DNA of 50,593 nucleotides from Methanothrix sp. GTDB taxonomy: Archaea > Halobacteriota > Methanosarcinia > Methanotrichales > Methanotrichaceae. The stretch is from the NCBI RefSeq assembly GCF_024518575.1, contig NZ_JANIHG010000009.1:1-50593 (forward strand). Direction: 5' to 3'. The notes under the pieces are model-generated. The model saw nothing but the letters and a program-made list of their open reading frames with translations. It searched no databases and was not told the DNA's origin. Positions 9,678 through 18,673 of this stretch are shown here, piece after piece. Position 1 is the stretch's first letter, and the number at the start of each line of letters is the position of its first letter. A program made the position numbers and the translations under genes.

Positions 9678-11810
9678 TCAGTTTTTGCAGCATGCAAACG
9701 TCTTCCCCCATTCCCTCAGCTTCTCTCTTATCAGAAGCCTGCACCTCTCAGGATCTGCCATCACCATCTCACTCTGAACCCACTCTGGGAGATACACCCT
9801 GACGCCACCCAGACCCCTTGACGCGAACCTGCTGTCGCAGAGTAGTATTACTCCCCTCTCGCTCTCCGCCCTTATGACCCTGCCAGCCGCCTGGAGCCCG
9901 CGGTTGATCGCTGGAAGGGTGTACGCTATCAGCGTGCCCCGCTTTTTGCCGTACTTCTGGGTGTAATAGGAGATGACCTCCTTCTGGATTTCATCAAAAA
10001 CGGATAGAGGCAGGCCGATCACAGCCACCCCGTTGAGAGCCTCGCCCTTGTAGTCTATTCCTTCCGCGAGCTTTCCTCCAGAGACTCCGAGCAGCACAGC
10101 GCCCGCGCTCCTGCCTGCCCTGAAGAACTCCTCCAGGATCTGAGGAACATCCTCTGCAGATCTGGGCTCTGTGAACACCCGCTTGCCTGCGCTGCGCGCG
10201 AATCTGGTACATGCATCCCTGTACGAGGCCATCATGGGGTAGGATGTGAAGAACACCGCGACGTTTCCAGGGACCTCCTCTATCAGGGCGCTGATGTAGC
10301 CGGATATCAGATTCCTGTTCTCCGGGTTATCCCTTGCGCTGAGCTGCGTTGTCGCTCTATCCGCTGCTATGATCAGGCGGTTGCTCTGGGGGAATGGGTT
10401 TGGCAGTGAGATCTTTCTGGCTCTGCCTGGCTCGCCCAGACAGTACAGCTCATACGCATCGATCGGCGAGAGGGTGCCACTGAGCATCAGGGTTGCATTG
10501 ACGTTATCGACGACCTTTCTTATGACAGGCGCGGGATCGATCTTCGTCACCTCCAGCCGCGTCCATCTCCTCTCCCCTGAAGATGTGGTAACGATCTTTC
10601 TCTGGTATGACGAATCGTGCTCAGCCTCCTCGACCTCTCTCAGGAAGAGAACCATCGTGGCGAGGCTTGGCTGTATATCCCCATACAGCGTTTCGTGATC
10701 GCTCTCTGCAAGCTTCATCTCCGCGATCGCAACCGCCACATCGCTCAGATACGATAAAGCGAGATCTATATCGTCGATGCCATCGTACACGTACTGCCTG
10801 AAGAGCTCCCCATCGAGAAGCATCTCCCCATCCTTAGATCTGGCTTCTCTGGCTGCTATGAACCTCTGGATTCTTGGTATGAGCTGTCTGGCCGTCTTCA
10901 GACCCTCTCTACGCCAGTCGTGATGCTCCTCCCCAAGCCTCGCCTGGCCCAGAGCCTTCTCGAATCTGTTGATCTCGCGCTCTGCCAGCTCCAGGATCCT
11001 GGGTGTGAGTATCCGGGTGTTCATCTCCCTCACAGAGTCGCCAAGGTTGTGGGCCTCGTCCACGATCACTGTCATGCGGTCTGCCTCAAGGCCGAGCCAC
11101 TGGATTATAGCATCCTGAAAATCCGGGCTGAATAGGTGATGGTAGTTCAGGATTATGACATCGCTGCTCTTCGCATGGAGCGACATCACCTCATAAGGAC
11201 ACACCCCCCTGCAGGTCTTCTCGAGGGCATCAACAGGCACGATCCTCCTGCTCATTCTCTCCGCAGCGTCCAAAGCTGCTGACGAAGACCTGAAGTATAC
11301 CTTCCCGTTGATCTCGAACGCCTCTTTGCTTCTCAGGTAATAAGGGCAGACAGTCCTCTCTCCAGGAGGCTCATCCGGTATCTCGTCCCTGGAGGGGTCG
11401 TACACATCGTTATACCCCCTCTCGATCCGTGACGCCATGTAGTTCTTTGAGCCCTCTCTGAGCCTCATGCAGGCGAAGTAGATGCTCTCTCCCCAGATCT
11501 CAGATGCAAGCGGGCATGCCTTCTGCTTTCCTATCAGGTAGGAGACGGTGGGTCTGTGTCTCGTGTTTGACCAGATCCTGCTTATCTCATCAAGATAAAC
11601 CCCTATCTGGCTCACGGTCCTGACTGCCACCGCTATCTTTCCGGGCGCAGCTGCTAGTGCCGCTGATATGCAGCTCGTCTTTCCCGAGCCTGTGGGCGCA
11701 TCTATCATCAGAACACTGTGGTCGCCTGCTGAGACCACCTCGTATACGGCATCGAGCATCTTATCCTGATGCGGGCGCAGCGATGGATAGGGGATGTAGT
11801 CGAGATACAC
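9678..11810 (-). CDS. XPD/Rad3-family (DinG-like) DNA helicase
   Basis: Superfamily 2, 5'-3' DNA helicase with an Fe-S cluster, 710 residues. Walker A APTGSGKTS is at 38-46. Cysteines at 99, 114, 155, 200 and 204 lie between Walker A and the DEAH box, where XPD and DinG bind their 4Fe-4S cluster. Walker B DEAH is at 251-254. Motif VI QAAGRVIRAESERG lies near the C-terminus. The start is GTG 11810, close to the transcript start predicted from an upstream AGCTTTTATC TATA-like element. Archaeal XPD homologues act in DNA repair; the exact substrate here is not shown. Confidence 0.93.
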   Translation of the reverse strand: MYLDYIPYPSLRPHQDKMLDAVYEVVSAGDHSVLMIDAPTGSGKTSCISAALAAAPGKIAVAVRTVSQIGVYLDEISRIWSNTRHRPTVSYLIGKQKACPLASEIWGESIYFACMRLREGSKNYMASRIERGYNDVYDPSRDEIPDEPPGERTVCPYYLRSKEAFEINGKVYFRSSSAALDAAERMSRRIVPVDALEKTCRGVCPYEVMSLHAKSSDVIILNYHHLFSPDFQDAIIQWLGLEADRMTVIVDEAHNLGDSVREMNTRILTPRILELAEREINRFEKALGQARLGEEHHDWRREGLKTARQLIPRIQRFIAAREARSKDGEMLLDGELFRQYVYDGIDDIDLALSYLSDVAVAIAEMKLAESDHETLYGDIQPSLATMVLFLREVEEAEHDSSYQRKIVTTSSGERRWTRLEVTKIDPAPVIRKVVDNVNATLMLSGTLSPIDAYELYCLGEPGRARKISLPNPFPQSNRLIIAADRATTQLSARDNPENRNLISGYISALIEEVPGNVAVFFTSYPMMASYRDACTRFARSAGKRVFTEPRSAEDVPQILEEFFRAGRSAGAVLLGVSGGKLAEGIDYKGEALNGVAVIGLPLSVFDEIQKEVISYYTQKYGKKRGTLIAYTLPAINRGLQAAGRVIRAESERGVILLCDSRFASRGLGGVRVYLPEWVQSEMVMADPERCRLLIREKLREWGKTFACCKN

Positions 11811-11929
11811 AGCCTCACTGTGGATCTTCTCGGAGATAAAAGCTTGGCTGCATGGGTTACGCTGTGCATGCTGGAGAGAGTGGCAGCGCAGCGGAACCGC
11901 GCACGCCCCGGGCGCACAGTACTGGAAAG

Positions 11930-11938
11930 CTTAATAAA
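11930..11938 (+). promoter_or_regulatory. TATA box of the 39-residue gene
   Basis: CTTAATAAA predicts a transcript start near 11960. That excludes the in-frame GTG at 11944 and leaves a short leader containing GGTGG before ATG 11971. Confidence 0.6.
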
Positions 11939-11970
11939 TGTTGGTGAAATTAACAGTAGATGGTGGAAAA

Positions 11971-12090
11971 ATGACCCATCACGAGAAGAAGGAAGAGGAG
12001 AAGAAGGAAGAGAGCGCCAAGGTTGAGCCCGTAAAGCCTGGCGAGAAGCGTGGCGGCAAGAAGAAGGGGCTCCTTGACACATGTGTGTGA
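11971..12090 (+). CDS. Small highly charged protein, 39 residues
   Basis: No family is recognised. The peptide starts MTHHEKKEEEKKEE, runs through VEPVKPGEKRGG into KKKG and ends LLDTCV. It is almost entirely Lys/Glu except for a short hydrophobic tail with one cysteine. It has a complete gene architecture: TATA box, GGTGG ribosome binding site 4 nt before the ATG, and a strong hairpin terminator 6 nt after the stop. The base composition fits the host. Its role is unknown; the basic Gly-Lys segment would suit nucleic-acid contact, but that is only a guess. Confidence 0.7.
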   Translation: MTHHEKKEEEKKEESAKVEPVKPGEKRGGKKKGLLDTCV

Positions 12091-12096
12091 GCAGAA

Positions 12097-12130
12097 CCCT
12101 ACCCTTCGAGGGTAGGGGCTGATTGTTTCT
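12097..12130 (+). terminator. Hairpin terminator after the 39-residue gene
   Basis: CCCTACCC pairs perfectly with GGGTAGGG around a TTCGA loop (12097-12117). A T-rich tract ending in TTGTTTCTGTTCT follows. Confidence 0.75.
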
Positions 12131-12576
12131 GTTCTATCCCTGAGGAGCAGGGTTTTCCTGTGCTTCTGGCTGTCGAGGCTTCGTGGATCCAGTTTTTATT
12201 GTTTTATAATTCCTGCGATCCCAGCAGGCGTGGGGATGGCCCCTCCCACTGGTCTCCGGTTCTTTTTCCTGTATTACACAGAGGTCATATCATTATTAAT
12301 ATCAAATTATATAACATCTTACGGCTCCATGATGCAGATACAGGCGGGTCTGGATAGGAAGGGTAATAACTGAGCAGCTCGACCTGAAGGAGGAATGTAT
12401 GCCAGAGGTGGGTGCATCTCCGGGAGGAGGGCTGAAGGAGAAGCGTATGAGCGATTCTGTACAGGAAGATTATGTACAGGAAATTTGCATAATCATGATT
12501 GTATTTTGGTTTTGATATCAACAGCAGACAACTATCATCGCTTCACGTCCCATAATAAAAGGAAGATCTGAAGAGC
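12131..12576 (+). other. Intergenic space before the glycan cluster
   Basis: About 446 bp with AT-rich patches at 12195-12215 and 12280-12320 and a possible TATA element. No reading frame in it looks coding. It presumably holds the promoter of the flippase gene. Confidence 0.3.
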
Positions 12577-14022
12577 ATGAGCGAATACAAGCTTCTCGCG
12601 CAGCGGATAGGTCTGATAGGCCTCGCGAACGTGCTGGTGAACCTCAGCGGCATATTCCTCCTTCCAATTCTCACAAAGAGCCTGCCGGTCGAGGATTACG
12701 GCGTCTGGGCGCAGGTGAACGTCACGATCAGCCTCGCGTCAGTCGTAATCTGCCTGGGGCTATCCGCCTCTATGGTAAGATTCATGGCCGCGTCGAACAG
12801 CAGAGAGGAGATACAGGAGTGCTTCTACTCGATACTCGCAGTGGTGATGCTGACAGGCATATCTGCAACACTCCTGATCTTTTATTTCGCTGAGCACATC
12901 GCTGGAGCTCTCTTCAACGGGAATGTGGCGGTGACAAGGGCGCTGTCGGTGATTGTTTTTGTGGAGGCGATGAATGGGCTTCTGTTCAGCTATTACAGGG
13001 CTACGCAGCGAATGAAGTTATACGCGATATTCAGCGTAGCTGTGGTTTATATCACGATCGTGCTTGCGTACTGGTTCGTCGAACTGGGTTATGGCGTCTA
13101 TGGTGCTGTTCTCGGATTGGGTGTCGCGAAGCTTATTTGTTTTGTGTTTATGCTCACCGTGTTACTACAACATATTGGTTTTCGTTTACCACACTTTTTG
13201 CATCTCCGAGAGTATATGTCCTTTGGGATACCCCTCTTTTCATCATATGTATTTGACTGGGTCGTCAATTCCAGCGATCGGTATATAATAGGCATGCTTT
13301 TAGGTACTGTATGGGTGGGTTATTATAACCCGGGTTATCTGCTTGGTAGCTTAATTACAGTATTTATATATCCAATCAGTACAGTGTTACCTATGGCGCT
13401 CTACAGATATTATGACTGCGGAGATATTAAATCAGTTGAAAAATTACTGAGCTTCACAATTAAATACTTCCTCGCCATAGCCATACCATCTGTATTTGGT
13501 TTGACACTTTTATCAAAACCTATGCTTTTTATGTTATCAACTCCCGATATCGCAGAGCACAGCTATCTAATTACACCATTTATCGCACTTAGCATGGTTC
13601 TTGTAGGTATCGCCACTATATTATCTAATGTGATATATATCGCTAAGAAAACTGCAATATCTATGAAGATCTCGTTAATAGCAGCGGTAATAAACTTGGC
13701 ACTTACATTACTTCTTGTTAGTGTGGTTGGTGTGATCGGTGCTGCTGCAGCAACTTTATTCACATTCTTCTTTATATTTATGGCTACTAATTATTTTGCA
13801 AATATGTTTATTCAAATCAAATTTAATTATAGCTTTGTATTAAAGAGTTTTGTTGCTTCGTTTGTGATGTCTATTCCACTAATTCTCTGGCCTCCAGCAG
13901 GATTCCTCGAGATTTTAAGAGTTATTGCATTGTCAATTATTATATATTTGCAAGTGATATGGTTGCTCAAAGGGATCAAGAAAGAAGAGATTAGGTTTAT
14001 TAAATCCCTGCTTAATCTTTAA
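12577..14022 (+). CDS. Polysaccharide flippase (Wzx/MATE-like membrane protein)
   Basis: Multi-pass membrane protein of 481 residues, almost wholly hydrophobic with about 12-14 membrane segments. It is of the type that moves lipid-linked oligosaccharides or polysaccharide repeat units across the membrane. The N-terminus (LLAQRIGLIGLANVLVNLSG, then ILPILTKSLPVEDYGVWAQ) is typical. It leads a plus-strand pair with the GT2 gene 21 bp later. Oddity: the first about 560 bp use GC-rich codons like the rest of the window, while from about 13,130 onward codons become AT-rich, as in the neighbouring glycosyltransferase genes. This suggests a recombination boundary inside the gene. Confidence 0.9.
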   Translation: MSEYKLLAQRIGLIGLANVLVNLSGIFLLPILTKSLPVEDYGVWAQVNVTISLASVVICLGLSASMVRFMAASNSREEIQECFYSILAVVMLTGISATLLIFYFAEHIAGALFNGNVAVTRALSVIVFVEAMNGLLFSYYRATQRMKLYAIFSVAVVYITIVLAYWFVELGYGVYGAVLGLGVAKLICFVFMLTVLLQHIGFRLPHFLHLREYMSFGIPLFSSYVFDWVVNSSDRYIIGMLLGTVWVGYYNPGYLLGSLITVFIYPISTVLPMALYRYYDCGDIKSVEKLLSFTIKYFLAIAIPSVFGLTLLSKPMLFMLSTPDIAEHSYLITPFIALSMVLVGIATILSNVIYIAKKTAISMKISLIAAVINLALTLLLVSVVGVIGAAAATLFTFFFIFMATNYFANMFIQIKFNYSFVLKSFVASFVMSIPLILWPPAGFLEILRVIALSIIIYLQVIWLLKGIKKEEIRFIKSLLNL

Positions 14023-14043
14023 CGTGTCAACGGAGGTTATGAA

Positions 14044-14829
14044 TTGAGGCCGATCGATTACATCGTACCTACATGGAATTCAGGAACCACTTTAGGTATC
14101 ACGCTAGAATCCATAAAAAAATATGGCAATCCAAATAATATAATAATCGTTGATAGAAACTCTGAAGATGACACACTTGAGATAGCTCGTCGATACGGTT
14201 GCAAAATACTAACATCTAAATCGAATTTGGGAACCGCAAGAGTCGAAGGCGCTAGAGCTGCAGAGACTGAGCTAATCGGGTTTGTTGATTCAGATGTTGA
14301 ACTAACAGAGGGGTGGGTAGAGCTTTTGAGACATGCCTGGAATGGCCAAGAATTATACAAAGATGTTGGGGTCTTCGGTGCATACAGCGAGGGTCCAATT
14401 GTTAAAGATTCGCCGTTGGTTTTATATGGAAGAAATGGTGTGTTCGGCTGCATTATTACATATAGATCTCTAATACTGGATTGTCCTGAAATGGAAAAAT
14501 ATTCTAGCGATGAAGATTTCGCTTATGGTCAGTGCATTTTCCGAAAGGGTCTTAAATGGTATATATTTCCAGTTGTGATGCGGCATCATCACGATCTCAC
14601 TGGTATATCGGAGTACGTCCGAATGCGATGGTATGGGGCGGGTCTCCGCATGCGTGATGGATTCAAATTGGTGAATGTTCGCAGGATTATTGGTGGAGCA
14701 GTTGTTGGTATCCCAATGCATAATCCAAACGCCAATTACCTAGAAAATTGGCGCATTAGAATGAATTATTTCTTAGGATATATTCTGTACAAAAGATATT
14801 ATGAACTTAATCGTAGCAAAAAGAGATAA
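14044..14829 (+). CDS. Glycosyltransferase family 2
   Basis: GT-A fold glycosyltransferase of 261 residues. It begins with IDYIVPTWNS, has the IIIVDRNSEDDTLEIA nucleotide-binding strand and the metal-binding DSD in GFVDSDVEL (about 81-88). The start is TTG 14044, supported by GGAGGT at 14032-14037; the ATG at 14039 runs straight into a stop. The sugar and acceptor are unknown. A broken paralogue about two-thirds identical over its first 79 residues lies on the opposite strand at 16397-16672. Composition is AT-rich compared with housekeeping genes, suggesting transfer. Confidence 0.88.
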   Translation: MRPIDYIVPTWNSGTTLGITLESIKKYGNPNNIIIVDRNSEDDTLEIARRYGCKILTSKSNLGTARVEGARAAETELIGFVDSDVELTEGWVELLRHAWNGQELYKDVGVFGAYSEGPIVKDSPLVLYGRNGVFGCIITYRSLILDCPEMEKYSSDEDFAYGQCIFRKGLKWYIFPVVMRHHHDLTGISEYVRMRWYGAGLRMRDGFKLVNVRRIIGGAVVGIPMHNPNANYLENWRIRMNYFLGYILYKRYYELNRSKKR

Positions 14830-14839
14830 CTCAAAAAGA

Positions 14840-15949
14840 TTACTTTGCTTGGGAAAGCCCATTTTTATATAAATTTACAATGTTATTAGCCGCAACACTC
14901 CATGAAAAACGATTCTCTGCAGTTTTCTTAGCGTTTAAACCAAGCTCTTTCGCCCTCTCTTCATTTTTCAGCAGATAAATTAGTTTCTCAGCAATCATAT
15001 TATCATCTGGCTCCACAAGAAGGCCATTTTTTCCATCTTCTATAGCTTCTGGTATCCCTCCCACAGGAGTTGCCACTATTGGCTTTCCCATGGACATTGC
15101 TTCTAGCAGGGCTATGGGCAAACCCTCTCCTAAAGATATATGGGTATAGATGTCACACAGCGATAATGGAACATATGGATTATCCACATCACCTGTGAAT
15201 ATGATAGCATCCTCCAGACCCTCTCTTTTCGCAAAATCCCTCAACTCCGGGGTATACTTGCCCTCGCGGGTAACTATAAGAACTGCAGCAGGGTACTGCT
15301 CTTTGACTTTTTTAACGGCTTTAATGAGATATTTAAGACCCATCGCTTTATATTTAAGTGCTGTCATACCCAGTGCCAGCAGAATCGGGTATTGGTCCTT
15401 AATTTTAAACTTTCTCTTAAATGCAGCTATCTCTTCTTCAGATACATCTCTTACTGCTACACCTGCATAAGTTATCTCAGTGTTCTTGAAATTTAAACCC
15501 CAGATCTCTTCTACACTTGTTTCAAGCTTCTTCGAAACAAACGTAACATAATCGCATTTATCTAGAAGTTTTTGAAGTCCAATCCTTGTCAGAAGTGGCA
15601 ATTTATCGGTCTTTTCGGGTTCCGTGTGAAATGTATATATCAGCTTAAGTTTTGATCCAAAAACAATTTTATAAATATATGCTGCTAAAAGATAATAATA
15701 CATTCCTCCATGAGCGTGAATTACATCTGGCCTGATCTTCATTAATAAGCGAAATGCCGATAGCAGTTTGGCGGAAAAGAGCCTGTTTTCGTTTATTTTA
15801 TAATTTTCTGGATCGTAGCCTTCCTTAAATGCAACTTTTACATCGACGCCTCTTTTCTTGAGTTCCTCAACCAATCCTTCCACGTAACTTCGTATTCCGC
15901 CTGAGCATCCTTTCCAGTAAGTAGTGGTCATAAGTACTCTCATACTCAT
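14840..15949 (-). CDS. Glycosyltransferase family 4 (GT-B)
   Basis: Retaining GT-B glycosyltransferase of 369 residues. The N-terminal domain begins MRVLMTTTYWKGCSGGIRSYVEGL and contains VIHAHGGMYYY. The C-terminal domain carries the donor-site motif GEGLPIALLEAMSMGKPIVAT followed by VGGIPEAI and NGLLVEPDD. Its ATG overlaps the stop of the upstream GT4 remnant as ATGA, so it stays in the minus-strand operon. AT-rich. It ends 11 bp from the convergent GT2 gene. Confidence 0.92.
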   Translation of the reverse strand: MSMRVLMTTTYWKGCSGGIRSYVEGLVEELKKRGVDVKVAFKEGYDPENYKINENRLFSAKLLSAFRLLMKIRPDVIHAHGGMYYYLLAAYIYKIVFGSKLKLIYTFHTEPEKTDKLPLLTRIGLQKLLDKCDYVTFVSKKLETSVEEIWGLNFKNTEITYAGVAVRDVSEEEIAAFKRKFKIKDQYPILLALGMTALKYKAMGLKYLIKAVKKVKEQYPAAVLIVTREGKYTPELRDFAKREGLEDAIIFTGDVDNPYVPLSLCDIYTHISLGEGLPIALLEAMSMGKPIVATPVGGIPEAIEDGKNGLLVEPDDNMIAEKLIYLLKNEERAKELGLNAKKTAENRFSWSVAANNIVNLYKNGLSQAK

Positions 15950-16425
15950 GCATCCTTCTTATCTCCTAAAACTTGGATATATAGATCTGTCAGTTTCTTG
16001 CCCACAGCTTTATATGAAAATCGCTGTGCATATGATGCTATATCTTTAGATGAATATGTGTCTATATTCTCAAGGATACAATCCAGCGCATGCGCAAACG
16101 CATCTGCATCTCCAGGTGGAACCAAAATGCCCACTTCATCATTTACAATCTCGGGAATGCCACCGACATTTGTAGCCACAACCGGTAAGCCAGATGCCAT
16201 GGCCTCGATGAGAACACACGGCAGATTTTCCCACAAACTGGGCAGCACAAAGACATCAGCATTTCGCATAAACTCTCCTACATCATGTTTTGGTTTAAAT
16301 CCATGAAAGCGGATCACCGAGTCCAAACCAAGCCTTTTTGTCATTATCTCATACTCACATCGCATGGGGCCATCACCTATGATATCAAGTATAAAGTCAG
16401 AGCGTATAGTTCTGAGAATCTTCAG
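15946..16425 (-). pseudogene. GT4 glycosyltransferase remnant (C-terminal half only)
   Basis: About 160 residues homologous to the donor-binding half of a GT4 enzyme: LKILRTIRSDFILDIIGDGP, VLPSLWENLPCVLIEAMASG and VATNVGGIPEIV. The acceptor-binding N-terminal half is missing. The open frame continues upstream to 16485, but that part is simply another frame of the GT2 remnant, so its apparent start is not meaningful. Homology begins at about 16425, exactly where the GT2 homology ends, marking a deletion junction. Translation could reach it only by reinitiation or frameshift. Confidence 0.8.
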
Positions 16426-16672
16426 AGTCCACAAATCCCACCAGTTCTGTTTCAGCATTTCTCGCGCCTTCAAGTCTTGCGCCACCTAATGGCTTTATAG
16501 AACGGATTATCCTGCACCCATGACTGCGAGCGATATCCAGAGTTCCATCAGATGAGTCTCTGTCTACTATTATTATTTGATTGGGATGCCCGAATCTCTC
16601 AATCGATTTGATAGTTAGCTCCAGCGTTGCAGCAGAGTTCCATGTCGGAATTATGTAGTCGATGCTTTCCAA
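16397..16672 (-). pseudogene. GT2 glycosyltransferase remnant (N-terminal fragment)
   Basis: The 91 codons start MESIDYIIPTWNS and match the intact GT2 at 14044-14829 through ETELVGFVDS (to about 16424). The frame then passes into the GT4 remnant's DNA in the wrong frame and stops after about eight residues. The DSD metal site and the whole acceptor domain are lost, so no activity is expected. The start overlaps the end of the upstream GT4 gene by 22 bp, showing it once belonged to the operon. Confidence 0.82.
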
Positions 16673-17646
16673 CCACCCTCACCTTCTGTCAGCCCTCTTA
16701 GGAGACCAATCAGTTGAATCTCTCTCCGCTCTATCCCAAAAAGACTTTCGATTCTTTTACGTGCGGAATCTCTTTTGTCTGACTTCAGAGCAGTACTTAT
16801 AGCCTCAGCAGTCGCTCTCTCATCTCCATAGGGAACGTAAAACCCTGTATCTCCCACCACCTCCGGGAGCGCGCCCCGATCTGTAACCACAGGAACACAG
16901 CCGCATGCCATCGCTTCCGCAAGTGCCATCCCAAACGACTCTATGTAGGAGAGCTGGCAGTAAACCTTTGCTCTTCTGTAGCAGTCGATGAGCTCATCCT
17001 GCGAAACACGCCCGAAAAGCTTCACATTCCGGGTGCTTATGGATCTCAAGGTATTTAAAACGTCCCCGTTAAGTCCGATGATCCAAAATTCGATATCTGA
17101 AAGCAAACGCGCGGCCTTGACAAACGTCTCCAGGCCCTTCAGTTTGATGACATTTGTGGAGCCAGATGCAACAGTGAGCACGAGGTCCTCCTTATCTCCT
17201 TTTTGGTGAAATTTATTTGTATCTATACCATTATATATAACATACATCCGCCTTGGCTTTGCTCTTGTGAGCACCTCCCTCTCTGTGAAGCGTGAAACGG
17301 CCAGAACAACATCGGCATTCTCCAGTGCCAGATCTGCATATTTTCTCTTCAGCCATCCCTGTGTGTACTGGCCGTATCCTATTTCAGGAGCAGACGCAAC
17401 ATCAAATCCACCAGCAACCACTACAGATCTCTTTCCGAGCATCCTGGAGAGAGAAACGCTAAGAAATGAATGGCCAGATGCAAACCAGCTGAACGTGAGA
17501 TCGGAGCGGGAGATCGAGGATAACATCCTCAGAGCATCGCCTGGCTTTCGATACTGCACCCTGTCCACATCAAAATGCCTAGAGAGAATTTCAAAATCCT
17601 GCTGGACAAATGATGAACAATCGTAATATACAAATGTTATCTTCAT
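16651..17646 (-). CDS. Glycosyltransferase family 4 (GT-B)
   Basis: GT4 enzyme of 331 residues, start MKITFVYYDCSSF. Seen in it are the ADVVLAVSRFTEREVL linker, VIYNGIDTNKFHQ, and the donor-site signature ESFGMALAEAMACGCVPVVT followed by GALPEVVGDTGFYVPYGD. It is slightly short because the N-terminal domain is compact. It lies 49 bp after the upstream GT4 gene, in the same operon direction. Composition is intermediate between the GC-rich and AT-rich parts of the cluster. Confidence 0.9.
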   Translation of the reverse strand: MKITFVYYDCSSFVQQDFEILSRHFDVDRVQYRKPGDALRMLSSISRSDLTFSWFASGHSFLSVSLSRMLGKRSVVVAGGFDVASAPEIGYGQYTQGWLKRKYADLALENADVVLAVSRFTEREVLTRAKPRRMYVIYNGIDTNKFHQKGDKEDLVLTVASGSTNVIKLKGLETFVKAARLLSDIEFWIIGLNGDVLNTLRSISTRNVKLFGRVSQDELIDCYRRAKVYCQLSYIESFGMALAEAMACGCVPVVTDRGALPEVVGDTGFYVPYGDERATAEAISTALKSDKRDSARKRIESLFGIERREIQLIGLLRGLTEGEGGWKASTT

Positions 17647-17695
17647 AAAGCGACAACCTTGATGATTCTAATAATACTGTCATACTCTCATAAAC

Positions 17696-18667
17696 CTAGA
17701 CGCTCTCATACACCTCTTTCACCCTCTCCACATTCTCCTCCCAGAACCTGTAGTCACCCTCCTTCATCGGCTCCGGCTCTATCTCCATGCTCTCCTCCAC
17801 GGCTCTTCTCAGATCAGTGCTCCTCACGACCCACAGGTTCTTCCTCCTCTCCTCCAGGGTGATTCCGGATGCGACAACCTGCTTGCCGAGATTCAGGTAC
17901 TCGTTCAGCTTCCATATGCTCTTATCGGTGGAGTAGGGGGTGAGCGCGTTCTCCGTTCTCGGTATTATGCAGATCCTGGCACTGCTAACAAGAGCCGCGA
18001 CCCTCTCATGTGGCTGCCAGCCGAACGCCCTCACATTCTTCTTCGCTCTTCTGAGATACCACCATGCGAACGGCCCCCCACCAACGATCCAGAACTCCTG
18101 ATCCGGGAGATCCCCTGCGACTCTTAAAAGAGAATCGATCCCCTCCTGCTCACAGACCCTGCCAACGAATATCACAGCATTTGAGGTTGCTGATTCAGCG
18201 CCAAGCTCTGCGAAGCTCCTCCTCGGGTAATTCGGTATCACATGAACATCTTTATCAGGTGCATAGGCCCTGGCCTTCTCCCTCAACGGGGTGTTCACTG
18301 TGGTTATCATATCCGCGGCCTCCGCCAGCTGCCGCTCGAAATGCTCGCATGCGCTCTTTGCGATGGAACCGAAGCGTAGCTGCGTCTCCACACCCCACGG
18401 GGATCTGTAATCGTATATCAGGCGTTTGTATCCCGATCCCCTCAATCCAGGAAGCCAGTGGTATATCACATCAGGAACGTTGAAGAGATGAACGACATCA
18501 GGCCTCTCTCTCAAAATGGTCTCTCTGGCCTTCCTGGCTATCGAGATCCAGTTGACTGTATCAAACCTAGGCACGATCGTTTCGTACCCCAGCTCTTTCA
18601 GCGTCGCCTCGAAGAGCCTGAGCCTCGTCGTCTTCTCCGGCTGGTTCGCCAGAAGCAGGACCTTCAT
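17696..18667 (-). CDS. Glycosyltransferase, GT4-like
   Basis: GT-B type protein of 323 residues starting MKVLLLANQPEKTTRLRLFE. The N-terminal domain includes PDVVHLFNVPDVIYHWLPG. The C-terminal domain has VIFVGRVCEQEGIDSLLRVA and FWIVGGGPFAWW. The classical GT4 E-x7-E donor motif is weak here: the equivalent region reads TDKSIWKLNEYLNLGKQVVASG. The gene starts 6 bp after the upstream gene's stop, so translation is probably coupled. Codon use is GC-rich, like the housekeeping genes. Confidence 0.85.
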   Translation of the reverse strand: MKVLLLANQPEKTTRLRLFEATLKELGYETIVPRFDTVNWISIARKARETILRERPDVVHLFNVPDVIYHWLPGLRGSGYKRLIYDYRSPWGVETQLRFGSIAKSACEHFERQLAEAADMITTVNTPLREKARAYAPDKDVHVIPNYPRRSFAELGAESATSNAVIFVGRVCEQEGIDSLLRVAGDLPDQEFWIVGGGPFAWWYLRRAKKNVRAFGWQPHERVAALVSSARICIIPRTENALTPYSTDKSIWKLNEYLNLGKQVVASGITLEERRKNLWVVRSTDLRRAVEESMEIEPEPMKEGDYRFWEENVERVKEVYESV

Positions 18668-18673
18668 CTGGCC

